The position numbers and the translations under genes are program-made. From positions 1,178,001 through 1,242,000 of the forward strand of contig CALSPZ010000001.1 in assembly GCA_943788365.1 (NCBI GenBank): DNA of 64,000 bases. The letters are read 5' to 3'. The notes beneath the pieces were generated by a model. The model was not told where the DNA came from, made no database searches, and worked only from the letters and a program-made list of their open reading frames with translations. Position 1 is the stretch's first letter. The number at the start of each line of letters is the position of its first letter. This document shows positions 18,273 to 27,014 of this stretch, piece by piece. This stretch comes from CAJQGY01 sp905478015. Its GTDB lineage: Bacteria; Pseudomonadota; Gammaproteobacteria; Magnimaribacterales; D2472.

Positions 18273-19324
18273 TATTTTTCCCAACAAAAGAACTCTTTGA
18301 GATCGAATCTTTAAAAGATAAGTCTTTTTTTAACCATATAGGAGAGTACGTTCTTAAATCACAGAATGATAATGGCACCATTCCATCAAATGCAGATGGT
18401 TCATTTGATCCATGGGATTTCATAGAATCAATAACTGCTATAAATTTTATAGGAGATATGGAGAAATCTGAAAAAGCTTTTCTATGGCTTAAATCGAATC
18501 AGAATAAGGATGGAAGTTGGTATGCGAAGTATTCAAATGATGGAAGCGTACTCGAAAAAAATAAACCTACCCATTTTTCACCTTATATATCAATTGGGCT
18601 TTTGCATTACTATAAGATTTTTTCTAATAAAGAGTTTTTAAAAATTTTGTGGCCTACTTTAGAAAAAGCCATTAACTTTTCACTCTCATTCCAAATTAAA
18701 AATGGCACCATACCTTGGTCTATCGATCATAGTGGAAATATAGAAAGAGACTATTTATTAACCGGATCGAGCTCTATTCTTAAAGGCATTGATTGTGCAA
18801 TAGCTATAGGAAAGATTTTAGGTTACAAGAATCAAGATAAATGGATAAATTCTTATAAATTATTATCAAAGGCTATTAGAAAGCCATTTGGCTTATTTGA
18901 CCTTCAGAAAGATCGATCAAATTTCTCAATGGACTCATACTACCCAGTATTGTCAGGGTGTCTTTCTAGTAATGAAATTGAAAAACATATTAAAAATACT
19001 TTAGATAATTTTTATGATGAAGGTCTCGGAATAAGGTGTGTGCAAGAGGAGCCATGGATAACTGTTGCAGAGACAAATGAATTTATTATTGCGCTTGTTA
19101 TGGCAAAGAATAAAAAATTAGCTAAAAAAATCTTCACTGAGTCCTTGAGAATATCTGATGAAAAAAATATTCCATACATGGGATGGCAGCATTCTGAAAA
19201 TATTTTTTGGCCAGATGAGAGGCCTACCTGGACCTCTGCTGCGGTACTCTTGGCAGCAGATACAATATTTGAATTCACAAAAGGATTTAACCTTTTTCTA
19301 GAAAATCAATCAGACCTTTACTAG
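18269..19324 (+). CDS. Helical-toroid (prenyltransferase/squalene cyclase-like) protein, function unknown
   Basis: 351 residues without a signal peptide. Repeated helix-pair signatures suggest an alpha/alpha toroid: GEYVLKSQNDNGTIPSNADG, FLWLKSNQNKDGSWYAKY, SFQIKNGTIPWSID and, near the end, PTWTSAAVLLAADTI. The Q-x-DGSW type motif resembles QW repeats of terpene cyclases and the toroids of glycoside hydrolase-like proteins. No catalytic DXDD motif is visible. It overlaps the upstream methyltransferase by 4 bases (ATGA) and converges with the next gene, overlapping by 15 bases. It may act on the same glycan or lipid product as its neighbours; that is inference. Confidence 0.75.
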   Translation: MIFFPTKELFEIESLKDKSFFNHIGEYVLKSQNDNGTIPSNADGSFDPWDFIESITAINFIGDMEKSEKAFLWLKSNQNKDGSWYAKYSNDGSVLEKNKPTHFSPYISIGLLHYYKIFSNKEFLKILWPTLEKAINFSLSFQIKNGTIPWSIDHSGNIERDYLLTGSSSILKGIDCAIAIGKILGYKNQDKWINSYKLLSKAIRKPFGLFDLQKDRSNFSMDSYYPVLSGCLSSNEIEKHIKNTLDNFYDEGLGIRCVQEEPWITVAETNEFIIALVMAKNKKLAKKIFTESLRISDEKNIPYMGWQHSENIFWPDERPTWTSAAVLLAADTIFEFTKGFNLFLENQSDLY

Positions 19325-19912
19325 ACAAACTATAGTATCTACTCTTTCGTATTCTACGAATCCATTTTGCAAAGCTATTTTATAAATTTCATATGGAGCC
19401 TGACCACCTTTTTCTGGGTCTTCATAAATATCATGAATAACTAATGCTCCCCCAGTAACAACATGCTTTGCCCATGAATTATAGTCGCTCAGAGCTGAGT
19501 CCATGGAATGGCCTCCATCAATAAAAATAAGACCAGCTGACGTTTGCCATGATTTTGAAGTAATTAGAGAAGAAGCAACTATTGGTACGACATTTTCTAA
19601 ATTATAATTTTTAATATTTTCTAAAAATAATGGAAATGTATTGACTCTATTAATTGACTGATCATAGACATCACTATCAAAATATTCCTCCTTTATCTGA
19701 TGTTCTTCTGAACCACTATGATGATCAATTGTATAAACAATCTCATCAGCTTCAAGCGCGCCATGAGCTAGATAGATAGTTGATTTGCCACAGTATGTTC
19801 CTATTTCTATAACAGGGCCTTTATGACAAAATTTATTAGCCCAACTATATAGAGCCTCTCCCTCATGACTCGGCATGAAACCTTTTATGCTTTCAATATT
19901 ATTGATTATCAT
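19310..19912 (-). CDS. Class I SAM-dependent methyltransferase (CmcI/Methyltransf_24-like)
   Basis: A 200-residue protein with motif I VIEIGTYCGKSTIYLA at about residues 34-49, an acidic residue in YTIDHH, and the hallmark LIFIDGGHSMDSALSDY followed by GGALVIHDI, which bind metal and substrate in the Methyltransf_24 group. The substrate cannot be told from sequence. Its start overlaps the stop of the upstream acyltransferase by 4 bases, so it is probably cotranscribed with it and may modify lipid A or LPS-core sugars. Confidence 0.85.
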   Translation of the reverse strand: MIINNIESIKGFMPSHEGEALYSWANKFCHKGPVIEIGTYCGKSTIYLAHGALEADEIVYTIDHHSGSEEHQIKEEYFDSDVYDQSINRVNTFPLFLENIKNYNLENVVPIVASSLITSKSWQTSAGLIFIDGGHSMDSALSDYNSWAKHVVTGGALVIHDIYEDPEKGGQAPYEIYKIALQNGFVEYERVDTIVCLVKV

Positions 19913-20781
19913 TTATAGAAATTCTCCTTTCCAAGTGTTGATTTAAATCTTCTGTGTTGCCATAAATATTCTGAAGGATATTTTCTTATTGAATTTTCGA
20001 TAATTTTATTTAAGTCAGTAGACATATTAAATGAGGAACTCATATCAAGATCTATTTTTTTTAGGTCAATTATGTATTGACCATTTTTTATGTAACTATC
20101 TAAGAAGTATGTTTTACAGTTGGTTTTTTTTATAATTTTATGAGGCGCACTTAGTGTGGCCGCGGGTTGATCAAAGAACTTAATAACTTCAGCACCTTTT
20201 AAGCCATAGTCCTGATCAGTTGCGTATAGAACAGTTTTTCCAGATTTAAGCCATTTTATAAATTTAAAAGGGTTATTTTTATCACATAGATCTAAAACAC
20301 CTTTCAATCTTCCACCTTTTTGAACAGTATCGAAATAATCAGAGTTATGATTTCTTTCTACTCCGTAAATATTAATATTCATACCTAAGAGCCTAGCATC
20401 AAGTTCTAAATGAAGGGAATGTTTAAAAAAAAGCAATACCCCATTACCATCCCTTTGTTCTTTTTCTAATTCATTCAACCCATTAAGACAATAATCTATC
20501 TCTTTATTAATACGAGCATTACTCCAAAACCAAGCCACCCCAGTATCAAACATGACAGAGCCTGATTGAGCGATATTATCTTTTATTAATTGTTTCTTTT
20601 TATTTGCCTCTAAATCTTGAAAACATACTTCTATATTTTTTTTACTTATGTAACTTCTTTTTTTTAAGAACATACCAATGATCAAGCTCGCAAGATAGCT
20701 GAGTCTATTTTGATATTTTCTTGGAATAGAAATAGAGATTTTCCAGAAAATTATTAGAAGTGATAAAAAATTATTTTTCAT
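19909..20781 (-). CDS. Lipid A biosynthesis acyltransferase (LpxL/LpxM family)
   Basis: Transfers a secondary acyl chain from acyl-ACP to Kdo2-lipid IVA at the inner membrane. The HX4(D/E) catalytic motif is in FKHSLHLELDARLLG (His-x4-Glu) near residue 120. TDQDYG near residue 190 and the C-terminal YLWQHRRFK are also family signatures. A hydrophobic stretch near the N-terminus (LSLLIIFWKISI) likely anchors it. Length is 290 residues, slightly short of E. coli LpxL (306). It is divergent from waaA, whose product makes its Kdo-containing acceptor. Confidence 0.9.
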   Translation of the reverse strand: MKNNFLSLLIIFWKISISIPRKYQNRLSYLASLIIGMFLKKRSYISKKNIEVCFQDLEANKKKQLIKDNIAQSGSVMFDTGVAWFWSNARINKEIDYCLNGLNELEKEQRDGNGVLLFFKHSLHLELDARLLGMNINIYGVERNHNSDYFDTVQKGGRLKGVLDLCDKNNPFKFIKWLKSGKTVLYATDQDYGLKGAEVIKFFDQPAATLSAPHKIIKKTNCKTYFLDSYIKNGQYIIDLKKIDLDMSSSFNMSTDLNKIIENSIRKYPSEYLWQHRRFKSTLGKENFYK

Positions 20782-20791
20782 ATAGATTTAG

Positions 20792-20807
20792 AATGTATTA
20801 TTACATT
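20792..20807. promoter_or_regulatory. Inverted repeat between the lpxL-like gene and waaA
   Basis: AATGTA (20792-20797) and TACATT (20802-20807) are perfect inverted arms around TTAT. It occupies most of the very short divergent gap between two lipid A/Kdo genes and could be an operator shared by both. In such AT-rich sequence a 6-base palindrome may also be chance. Confidence 0.3.
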
Positions 20808-20829
20808 AATGTATGCAATGGTTGACTAT

Positions 20830-22083
20830 ATGAGACTGCTTTTTTATAACTTATTAATCCTTTTGCTTTTACCTATGATGCTGGTCAGAGTATTAATAAA
20901 AAGCAAGGGTGATAAAGACTACAGACTCAATTTACTTCAAAGATTGGGTTACTTGTCTTATAACAGTTCAGAAAGTCCAATATGGTTTCATGCGGTGAGT
21001 CTCGGTGAGGTCATAGCATCTGAGAAGCTTTTAAGAAAGCTCCAAACTCACTCAAACATTTTCTTAACTGTATCAACCCCAACAGGCCTTAGGCAGGCTA
21101 AAAGAATTTATGGAAAATCTATTGATATCGCCTATGCTCCATGGGATTTTAGTTTATTTACTAAAATTTTTTTTAAAACAATAAAACCATCTGCATTAGT
21201 AATTTTTGAAACAGAGATTTGGCCTTCAACTATAAATACTGCGCATGACAAGAATATTCCTATCTTCCTTTGCAATGGAAGGATGTCTGAAAAATCTTTT
21301 AAAAGATATGCTCGTTTTAAGAATATTAGCTCAGATACGCTTAAAAAAATCACAAGAATATTCGTTCAAAGCGAAAAGCAATCAGCTCGTTTTATAAATT
21401 TGGGTGCAGATGTTAATCGCATAGAGATTGCTGGGTCTGTCAAATTTGATATAGAAGATCAATGCATTGACATAAGCCATATTGATAATAATAAAAGAGA
21501 AAAAATAGTTCTTTTTGCAAGCACTCACCCAGGAGAGGATGAAATACTTATAGATGCATTTTGCAGCATATTAAATGACATGCCTGATACAAAACTTGTA
21601 ATTGCCCCCAGACATCCTGAAAGAGCAGAGTCAATATCTCTACTATTAAGTAAAAAAAATATTTCAAACTCTTTGAGCTATAACAACAAGCTTAATTTCA
21701 ATTCGAAACAAGCAATTGTAATTGGGTCAATAGGGATATTAAGCTCTTTATATTCAAAAGCTAGCGTATCTTTTGTTGGGGGAAGCTTGCTCGGAACTTC
21801 AGGAGGTCATAATATAATAGAGCCAGCAGCTGCAGGTTGCCCTTTTGTAGTAGGGCCATTTATGTATAACTTCCAGGATATTTTAGAAACATTTTTGAGT
21901 GCAAATGCTTGTATTCAAATAAGCAAGCAAAAAGAAATAGAGCAATCGTTAAAAAGAATATTGACTGATAAAGATCAGCATGAAAAAATAAATGCATTAG
22001 CTGTTGTTAGTCAAAACAAAGGATCAACAAGCTTGCAGGCAAGAAAAATATTACAGTTATTACAAAATAGGAGCAAATCTTGA
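20830..22083 (+). CDS. waaA: 3-deoxy-D-manno-octulosonic acid transferase (WaaA/KdtA)
   Basis: Adds Kdo from CMP-Kdo to lipid IVA at the inner membrane, starting the LPS core. The N-terminal membrane anchor (LLILLLLPMMLVRVL) is followed by the family motif WFHAVSLGEVIAS, then FETEIWPS, then the C-terminal SFVGGSLLGTSGGHNIIEPAA near residue 315. I prefer the ATG at 20830, which aligns with E. coli WaaA; in-frame ATGs at 20809 and 20818 are possible. Its stop overlaps the glnB start by 4 bases (TTGA). Confidence 0.94.
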   Translation: MRLLFYNLLILLLLPMMLVRVLIKSKGDKDYRLNLLQRLGYLSYNSSESPIWFHAVSLGEVIASEKLLRKLQTHSNIFLTVSTPTGLRQAKRIYGKSIDIAYAPWDFSLFTKIFFKTIKPSALVIFETEIWPSTINTAHDKNIPIFLCNGRMSEKSFKRYARFKNISSDTLKKITRIFVQSEKQSARFINLGADVNRIEIAGSVKFDIEDQCIDISHIDNNKREKIVLFASTHPGEDEILIDAFCSILNDMPDTKLVIAPRHPERAESISLLLSKKNISNSLSYNNKLNFNSKQAIVIGSIGILSSLYSKASVSFVGGSLLGTSGGHNIIEPAAAGCPFVVGPFMYNFQDILETFLSANACIQISKQKEIEQSLKRILTDKDQHEKINALAVVSQNKGSTSLQARKILQLLQNRSKS

Positions 22084-22418
22084 AATTAGTTACAGCAATT
22101 ATCAAACCATTTAAGGTTGAAGAGGTTAGAGCTTCGCTAGAAAAAATTGGAGTCTCTGGAATGACAATGACAGAGGTTAAAGGCTTTGGAAGACAAAAGG
22201 GTCATACTGAGCTTTATAGAGGAGCTGAATATACAATAGATTTTCTTCCAAAAATTAAATTAGAAATTGCTATTTCTGATGATATGGTTGAGTCTGTAAA
22301 AGAAGCTATTATTGAAGCAGCAGCATCTGGAAAGATTGGAGATGGAAAAATTTTCATCTCTCCTATTGAAGAGGTGGTTAGAATTAGAACGGGTGAAACA
22401 GACGAAGAAGCTCTCTAG
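22080..22418 (+). CDS. glnB: Nitrogen regulatory protein P-II (GlnB-type)
   Basis: A 112-residue PII trimer subunit that senses 2-oxoglutarate, ATP/ADP and glutamine-dependent uridylylation. The T-loop segment KGFGRQKGHTELYRGAEY carries the uridylylation site Tyr51. Thr43 and Asp54 match E. coli GlnB rather than GlnK, although the N-terminus MKLVT is GlnK-like. The C-loop RIRTGE is present. It starts with TTG overlapping the waaA stop. There is no amtB beside it, which also favours GlnB. It likely reports nitrogen status to glutamine synthetase and other targets outside the window. Confidence 0.92.
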   Translation: MKLVTAIIKPFKVEEVRASLEKIGVSGMTMTEVKGFGRQKGHTELYRGAEYTIDFLPKIKLEIAISDDMVESVKEAIIEAAASGKIGDGKIFISPIEEVVRIRTGETDEEAL

Positions 22419-22423
22419 ACACT

Positions 22424-23359
22424 ATTAATAAAGTACCAAAAAATAAAATTATTTTCTTATTAGGACCAACTGCGTCTGGAAAAACAGAAGTAGCCATAAA
22501 CCTATTTAAAAAATTTAACATAGAATTAATAAGTGTTGATTCTGTAATGGTTTATAAAGGTGCAAATATTGGATCTGCAAAACCAACTCATGACATACTT
22601 TCCGAGTACCCCCACCACCTTGTGAACAATAAATCTTTAAACGAAATATATTCTGTTGCAGAGTTTTGCAGTGATTCAAAAAAAATAATTCAAGAGGTTC
22701 ATTCAAGAAATAAGATACCTTTGTTTGTTGGAGGCTCAATGATGTACTTTAAATCCCTTTTAAAAGGGATTGATAATTTACCAGAGAGGGATGATAGCTA
22801 TAGAAAAAAACTTGCAGAAATGAAGATTTCTGAGAGCGACCATTTTCTTTATGATTTACTGGTTTCTAAAGACCCAGATTATGCAAAAGCAATCAAACCA
22901 AATGATGAAAAGAGAACAATTCGTGCGCTTGAGGTTATCAATAAGACGGGAAAAAAAATGTCTGAGCAAATTAATCCCAATTTAAACTCTCTTTTTTCTA
23001 ATACTTATGATATTCATCAAATGGCAATTTATGACAAAGATAGAGAAAAGCTTCATAAGAGAATAGAGCACAGGCTTTTGACTATGTTTAAAGAGGGCTT
23101 GATCGATGAAGTACATGAACTTATTAATCAATATTCCATTAAAGAGCAACACCCAATTCTTAGTGCCGTAAATTATAAGCAAACTATAGATTATCTCGAA
23201 GGACGAATTAATAAAGAAGAACTTTTTAATCAAGCATTATATGCATCAAGACAGCTGGCAAAGAGACAAATAACTTGGATTAGGTCTTGGGATGATCTTA
23301 ATGTGTTTAACATCAATTCCCAAAATGAAATAGAGAAAAGTATTAAATTTTTTATCTAG
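22424..23359 (+). CDS. miaA: tRNA dimethylallyltransferase (MiaA), start codon unclear
   Basis: Adds dimethylallyl to A37 of tRNAs reading UNN codons. The P-loop GPTASGKT and the segment ISVDSVMVYKGANIGSAKP are typical, as are RAIEV-like RTIRALEVINKTGKK and ASRQLAKRQITWIR near the C-terminus. The coding frame clearly extends upstream of the first ATG (22547), because the P-loop lies before it. The frame is open back to a TGA at 22394 but holds no ATG, GTG or TTG; an ATT at 22424 gives a family-like N-terminus. Either a rare start codon is used or a base is wrong. Total about 311 residues. Confidence 0.88.
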   Translation: MNKVPKNKIIFLLGPTASGKTEVAINLFKKFNIELISVDSVMVYKGANIGSAKPTHDILSEYPHHLVNNKSLNEIYSVAEFCSDSKKIIQEVHSRNKIPLFVGGSMMYFKSLLKGIDNLPERDDSYRKKLAEMKISESDHFLYDLLVSKDPDYAKAIKPNDEKRTIRALEVINKTGKKMSEQINPNLNSLFSNTYDIHQMAIYDKDREKLHKRIEHRLLTMFKEGLIDEVHELINQYSIKEQHPILSAVNYKQTIDYLEGRINKEELFNQALYASRQLAKRQITWIRSWDDLNVFNINSQNEIEKSIKFFI

Positions 23360-23397
23360 ATAGCTTTAAATATTTTTTTAAGGCCATAAATAAGGAC

Positions 23398-23403
23398 TAT
23401 AAT
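23398..23403 (+). promoter_or_regulatory. Candidate -10 box of hflKC
   Basis: A perfect TATAAT sits 30 bases before the hflK ATG. The hexamer 17 bases upstream is only TTTTTA (23375-23380), a weak -35. An AAAGGAA Shine-Dalgarno sequence follows at 23420-23426. This supports separate transcription of hflKC. Confidence 0.45.
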
Positions 23404-23433
23404 AATAAACATTATTCACTAAAGGAATCTTAT

Positions 23434-24504
23434 ATGAATTGGGAAAATAAAGACAAAGACCCATGGGGCGGTAAAAATGATGCAGGTGACTTTGATGATC
23501 TGCTAAAGAAATTCTCTTCTGTTTTGGGTGCAAAAAAGCAAGGATCTTCAAATGGCTCCAATTCATCTGGAGGAGGTTTTAATATGTCTTCTGGAAGAAT
23601 GTTTCTTTATGCTTTTTTTGCATTTACGATCGTTTATGCATCTCAATGCGTATATCAATTAGATGCGTCTGAAAGAGCGGTTATCTTAAGGCTTGGAAAG
23701 TTTCATGAGGAGCAAACTGAGGGATTAAATTTTAGATTAGCAGGCATAGATGATAGGTATATTGAAAATGTATCTCTTACCAGAAGATATACCCAAACAA
23801 ATAGCATGTTAACAAAAGATGAAAATATTGTTGATGTTACAGTATCAGCACAATACAGGATCGCTAATTTAAAAGATTTTGTTTTAAATGTTAAGGATCC
23901 AGAAGGCAGCCTGAGAAATGCGATTGAAAGCGCCTTAAGACATGTCGTGGGTGACAACACCCTTGATCAGACTTTAACGGTTGGAAGAGAGAATATTGCA
24001 TTTGAAGTTCAGAATAGATTGCAAAAATACTTGGACTCATATCAAACAGGCTTACTTGTGCAACAGGTTAATATTGAAAAAACAGATCCTCCGGTAGCAG
24101 TTAAAGATGCCTTTGACGATGTTGTAGCAGCCAGGGAAGATAAGGAAAGGCTTCAAAATGAAGCAGAAAGATATGCATTAACAATTGTTCCTGAGGCAAG
24201 AGGTCAGGCACAGGCAAGAATAAGAAATGCTGAAGGTTATAAATTAGAGGTTGTTGCTAATGCCGAGGGTGAGACTGAAAGATTTAGTCAGCTCCTTGAA
24301 GAGTATAGCAAGGCCCCTGATGTAACTAGAGACAGACTTTATCTTGATGCGCTTCAGTCAGTATTAACTAATTCAACAAAAATAATGGTTGATGTTGAAG
24401 GCGGAAATAATTTGTTATATCTCCCATTAGACAAAATTATGGAAGAAAATAAGAAACAAGAAAGTTATAACAGAAATAATTTAAGGAGAGCTGACGATGA
24501 ATAA
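23434..24504 (+). CDS. hflK: HflK, FtsH protease modulator (SPFH/band 7)
   Basis: The membrane partner of HflC; together they form a large periplasmic SPFH cage around FtsH and modulate its proteolysis. The N-terminus is Gly/Ser/Asp rich (PWGGKNDAGDFDDLLKKF, a standard HflK feature), then one membrane segment at about residues 55-73, then the SPFH domain (LDASERAVILRLGKF) and a long helical region. Length is 356 residues against 419 in E. coli. It overlaps hflC by 8 bases. The usual hfq and hflX genes between miaA and hflK are absent. Confidence 0.95.
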   Translation: MNWENKDKDPWGGKNDAGDFDDLLKKFSSVLGAKKQGSSNGSNSSGGGFNMSSGRMFLYAFFAFTIVYASQCVYQLDASERAVILRLGKFHEEQTEGLNFRLAGIDDRYIENVSLTRRYTQTNSMLTKDENIVDVTVSAQYRIANLKDFVLNVKDPEGSLRNAIESALRHVVGDNTLDQTLTVGRENIAFEVQNRLQKYLDSYQTGLLVQQVNIEKTDPPVAVKDAFDDVVAAREDKERLQNEAERYALTIVPEARGQAQARIRNAEGYKLEVVANAEGETERFSQLLEEYSKAPDVTRDRLYLDALQSVLTNSTKIMVDVEGGNNLLYLPLDKIMEENKKQESYNRNNLRRADDE

Positions 24505-25366
24505 GAGTTCATATTTACTAGTTTTTGCTGCACTAATTGTTGGCATAGCATTTAATAGCTTTTTCATTGTTGATGAAAAAGAGAAAGCAATTGTATTACA
24601 GTTTGGTGAAGCTGTTAGAACTGATATTGATGTTGGTTTTTCCTTCAAAATACCTATTATCCAAGAAGTTAAAAAGTATGACGCAAGAATACAAACTCTT
24701 GATGAGGCTCCTGATAGAATCTTAACTGTTGAAAGTAAATATCTTTTAGTCGATTCTTTTATTAAATATAAAGTATCTGATGTTTTGACTTTCTATAAAG
24801 CCAATAACGGAAGCTTTAACAGTCTAAATAGTCTTTTGGGCCAAAGGTCTGAGTTTGTTTTAAAAAACCAATTTGGTAAAAGAACTGTAAAAGAGGTTGT
24901 TTCTGGAGAAAGAGACGAACTCATGAAGACTATGCTTACTCAATTAAATGATTCGGTACTAGATCTCGGTGTTGAGATTATTGATTTCAGGGTTAAAAGA
25001 ATTGATCTCCCTTCAAATTTAAGTAATTCAGTTTATGAAAGGATGAGAACTGAAAGAAATAGACTTGCCGAAGAGCTAAGATCTGAGGGTAAAGAGATTG
25101 CTAGAGAAATCAGAGCTATAGCTGATAAAGACAAGGTTGTAATATTGGCTGAAGCATATAAAAAATCTGAGCTATTGAGAGGTGAGGGAGATGCAGAGGC
25201 AACTGCTATATATGCAAATGCTTACTCTGTAGATCCAGAATTTTATGAATTTACTAGAAGTTTGAAAGCTTATACAGAAACGTTTAAAAGCAAATCTGAT
25301 GTAATGCTAATTGATTCAGATTCAGAGTTTTTTAAATATTTAAATAAACAGACTCAACCAAAATAG
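24497..25366 (+). CDS. hflC: HflC, FtsH protease modulator (SPFH/band 7)
   Basis: The second subunit of the HflKC complex. A signal-anchor segment at about residues 5-25 (LLVFAALIVGIAFNSFFIV) precedes the band 7 domain beginning DEKEKAIVLQFGEAV, followed by the coiled helical region with MRTERNRLAEELRSEG and a C-terminal DSDSEFFKY typical of HflC. Length is 289 residues against 334 in E. coli. It is followed after 7 bases by purA, as in many gammaproteobacteria. Confidence 0.95.
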   Translation: MNKSSYLLVFAALIVGIAFNSFFIVDEKEKAIVLQFGEAVRTDIDVGFSFKIPIIQEVKKYDARIQTLDEAPDRILTVESKYLLVDSFIKYKVSDVLTFYKANNGSFNSLNSLLGQRSEFVLKNQFGKRTVKEVVSGERDELMKTMLTQLNDSVLDLGVEIIDFRVKRIDLPSNLSNSVYERMRTERNRLAEELRSEGKEIAREIRAIADKDKVVILAEAYKKSELLRGEGDAEATAIYANAYSVDPEFYEFTRSLKAYTETFKSKSDVMLIDSDSEFFKYLNKQTQPK

Positions 25367-25373
25367 GTTTTGC

Positions 25374-26591
25374 ATGTCAGAAAACACATTAATCCTTGGG
25401 CTTCAATGGGGTGATGAGGGTAAAGGGAAAATAGTTGACGTTCTGAGCGAAAATGTTCATGCAGTCTGTAGATTTCAAGGCGGGCATAATGCTGGCCATA
25501 CTATAAAAGTAAATGGAGAGCAGACAGTCCTGCACTTAACTCCCTCTGGGATCCTTCATCCAAATACTAATTGTGTAATAGGCAATGGAGTAGTTTTATC
25601 TTTGAAGGCGCTTGATAAAGAAATAAATGAACTTAAGGATGTGAATGTTTCCTTTGATAATAGGTTCTTTATTAGCTCATCATGCTGCCTAATCCTTCCA
25701 ACACATATAAAAATTGACCAAGTAAGAGATAGGGGAGAGTCAATAGGGACAACTGGCAGAGGAATAGGACCAGCTTACGAAGATAAGGTGGGAAGAAGAG
25801 CTATAAGATTTGGAGATTTTTCTGATTTGATCACTCTGAAAGAAAAAGTTACAAAACTTGTTAAGTATCATAATAAAATCCTTTCTAAAATGTATGACGA
25901 AGAGGGAATTCCAGTGCAAAAGGTTCTCGATGAAGTTCTATCATTTAAGCATTTATATAATGATTACTGTAATGACACCCAAGATTTATTGCTGAACTGG
26001 GTCAAGGATAGCAAACCTTTGTTGTTTGAGGGAGCTCAAGGAACATTATTAGACATTGATCAAGGTACATACCCTTATGTAACTTCCTCAAGCACAACTG
26101 CTGGTGGAGTGTCTACTGGTCTCGGAATAGGCCCAAGATATATCAACAAGGTCATTGGAATAACAAAAGCCTACACCACAAGGGTAGGTGAAGGCCCTTT
26201 TATTACAGAGCTATTTGATGATGATGGTAAAAACTTGGCTGAAAAAGGCAATGAGTTTGGAGCAACAACAGGAAGACCAAGAAGGTGCGGATGGCTAGAT
26301 TTAGTCGCCCTTAAAAAAGCTGTTTTTACAAACTCTGTAACTGATATATGCTTAACAAAATTGGATGTTTTAGATGATTTTGAAAATATATCTATATGCG
26401 TTGAATATAATAATAATAAGCCATTGTATAAAGTATTCGAGGGCTGGAAGTCTCAAACCGAAGGTATTACAGCATTTGATCAGCTACCAGAAAAAGCAAA
26501 ATCTTACATAAAATATATAGAAAGTTATGTTGGTTGCAATATATCTATTATTTCAACTGGTCCATCTAGAGATCAAACTATAAGCAGGTAA
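25374..26591 (+). CDS. purA: Adenylosuccinate synthetase (PurA)
   Basis: Joins IMP and aspartate using GTP to make adenylosuccinate, the first committed step to AMP. The GTP-binding loop QWGDEGKGK is at residues 11-19, with GGHNAGHT near residue 36, STGRGIGPAYEDK-like TTGRGIGPAYEDK near residue 126, and GATTGRPRRCGWLD near residue 296. At 405 residues it is shorter than E. coli PurA (432). The downstream nusB converges with only a 6-base gap. Confidence 0.96.
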   Translation: MSENTLILGLQWGDEGKGKIVDVLSENVHAVCRFQGGHNAGHTIKVNGEQTVLHLTPSGILHPNTNCVIGNGVVLSLKALDKEINELKDVNVSFDNRFFISSSCCLILPTHIKIDQVRDRGESIGTTGRGIGPAYEDKVGRRAIRFGDFSDLITLKEKVTKLVKYHNKILSKMYDEEGIPVQKVLDEVLSFKHLYNDYCNDTQDLLLNWVKDSKPLLFEGAQGTLLDIDQGTYPYVTSSSTTAGGVSTGLGIGPRYINKVIGITKAYTTRVGEGPFITELFDDDGKNLAEKGNEFGATTGRPRRCGWLDLVALKKAVFTNSVTDICLTKLDVLDDFENISICVEYNNNKPLYKVFEGWKSQTEGITAFDQLPEKAKSYIKYIESYVGCNISIISTGPSRDQTISR

Positions 26592-26597
26592 GCCTTT

Positions 26598-27014
26598 TTA
26601 TTTAGTTAACTTAAGATATTTATCAAGATAAGTATTTATAAACTTATAAGACTCAGGGTTAGAAAATTTCTTAGACAATCTTAAGGACTCATCAATTATA
26701 AGCGGACCATCTAACTCCATAGCTCTAAATTCATTAATTGCAAAATAGAGAATAGATTTATCTACAAGCTCCATATCAGAATCTTTTATATTTAAGTCCT
26801 CAAGACTCTTTTGAATAATATCTTGATGCTCACTTATCGATGTCAAAGATTTATTAAAATAAGCAAAATCAACATTTTTTTTCTTTGCATGCTCTTTTTT
26901 AAATTGTTTCAAAATACTATCCGCATCTTGGTCATTAAAAAGGAGTTGAAAGATTGCTTGAATCAAGTACTCTCTCGTGCGGATAATGTTTTTATATTTT
27001 GCTAAATTTTTCAA
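26598..27014 (-). CDS. nusB: Transcription antitermination factor NusB
   Basis: An RNA-binding protein that with NusE (S10) assembles the antitermination complex on boxA of rRNA leaders. The 138-residue all-helical sequence has the N-terminal RTREYLIQAIFQLLF and the C-terminal VDKSILYFAINEFRAM and VIIDESLRLSKKFS-like PLIIDESLRLSKKFS segments typical of NusB. It directly follows ribH with no intergenic bases, in the conserved rib-nusB order. The thiL-pgpA genes that usually follow it are instead at 33.7-35.1 kb on the other strand. Confidence 0.93.
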   Translation of the reverse strand: MKNLAKYKNIIRTREYLIQAIFQLLFNDQDADSILKQFKKEHAKKKNVDFAYFNKSLTSISEHQDIIQKSLEDLNIKDSDMELVDKSILYFAINEFRAMELDGPLIIDESLRLSKKFSNPESYKFINTYLDKYLKLTK

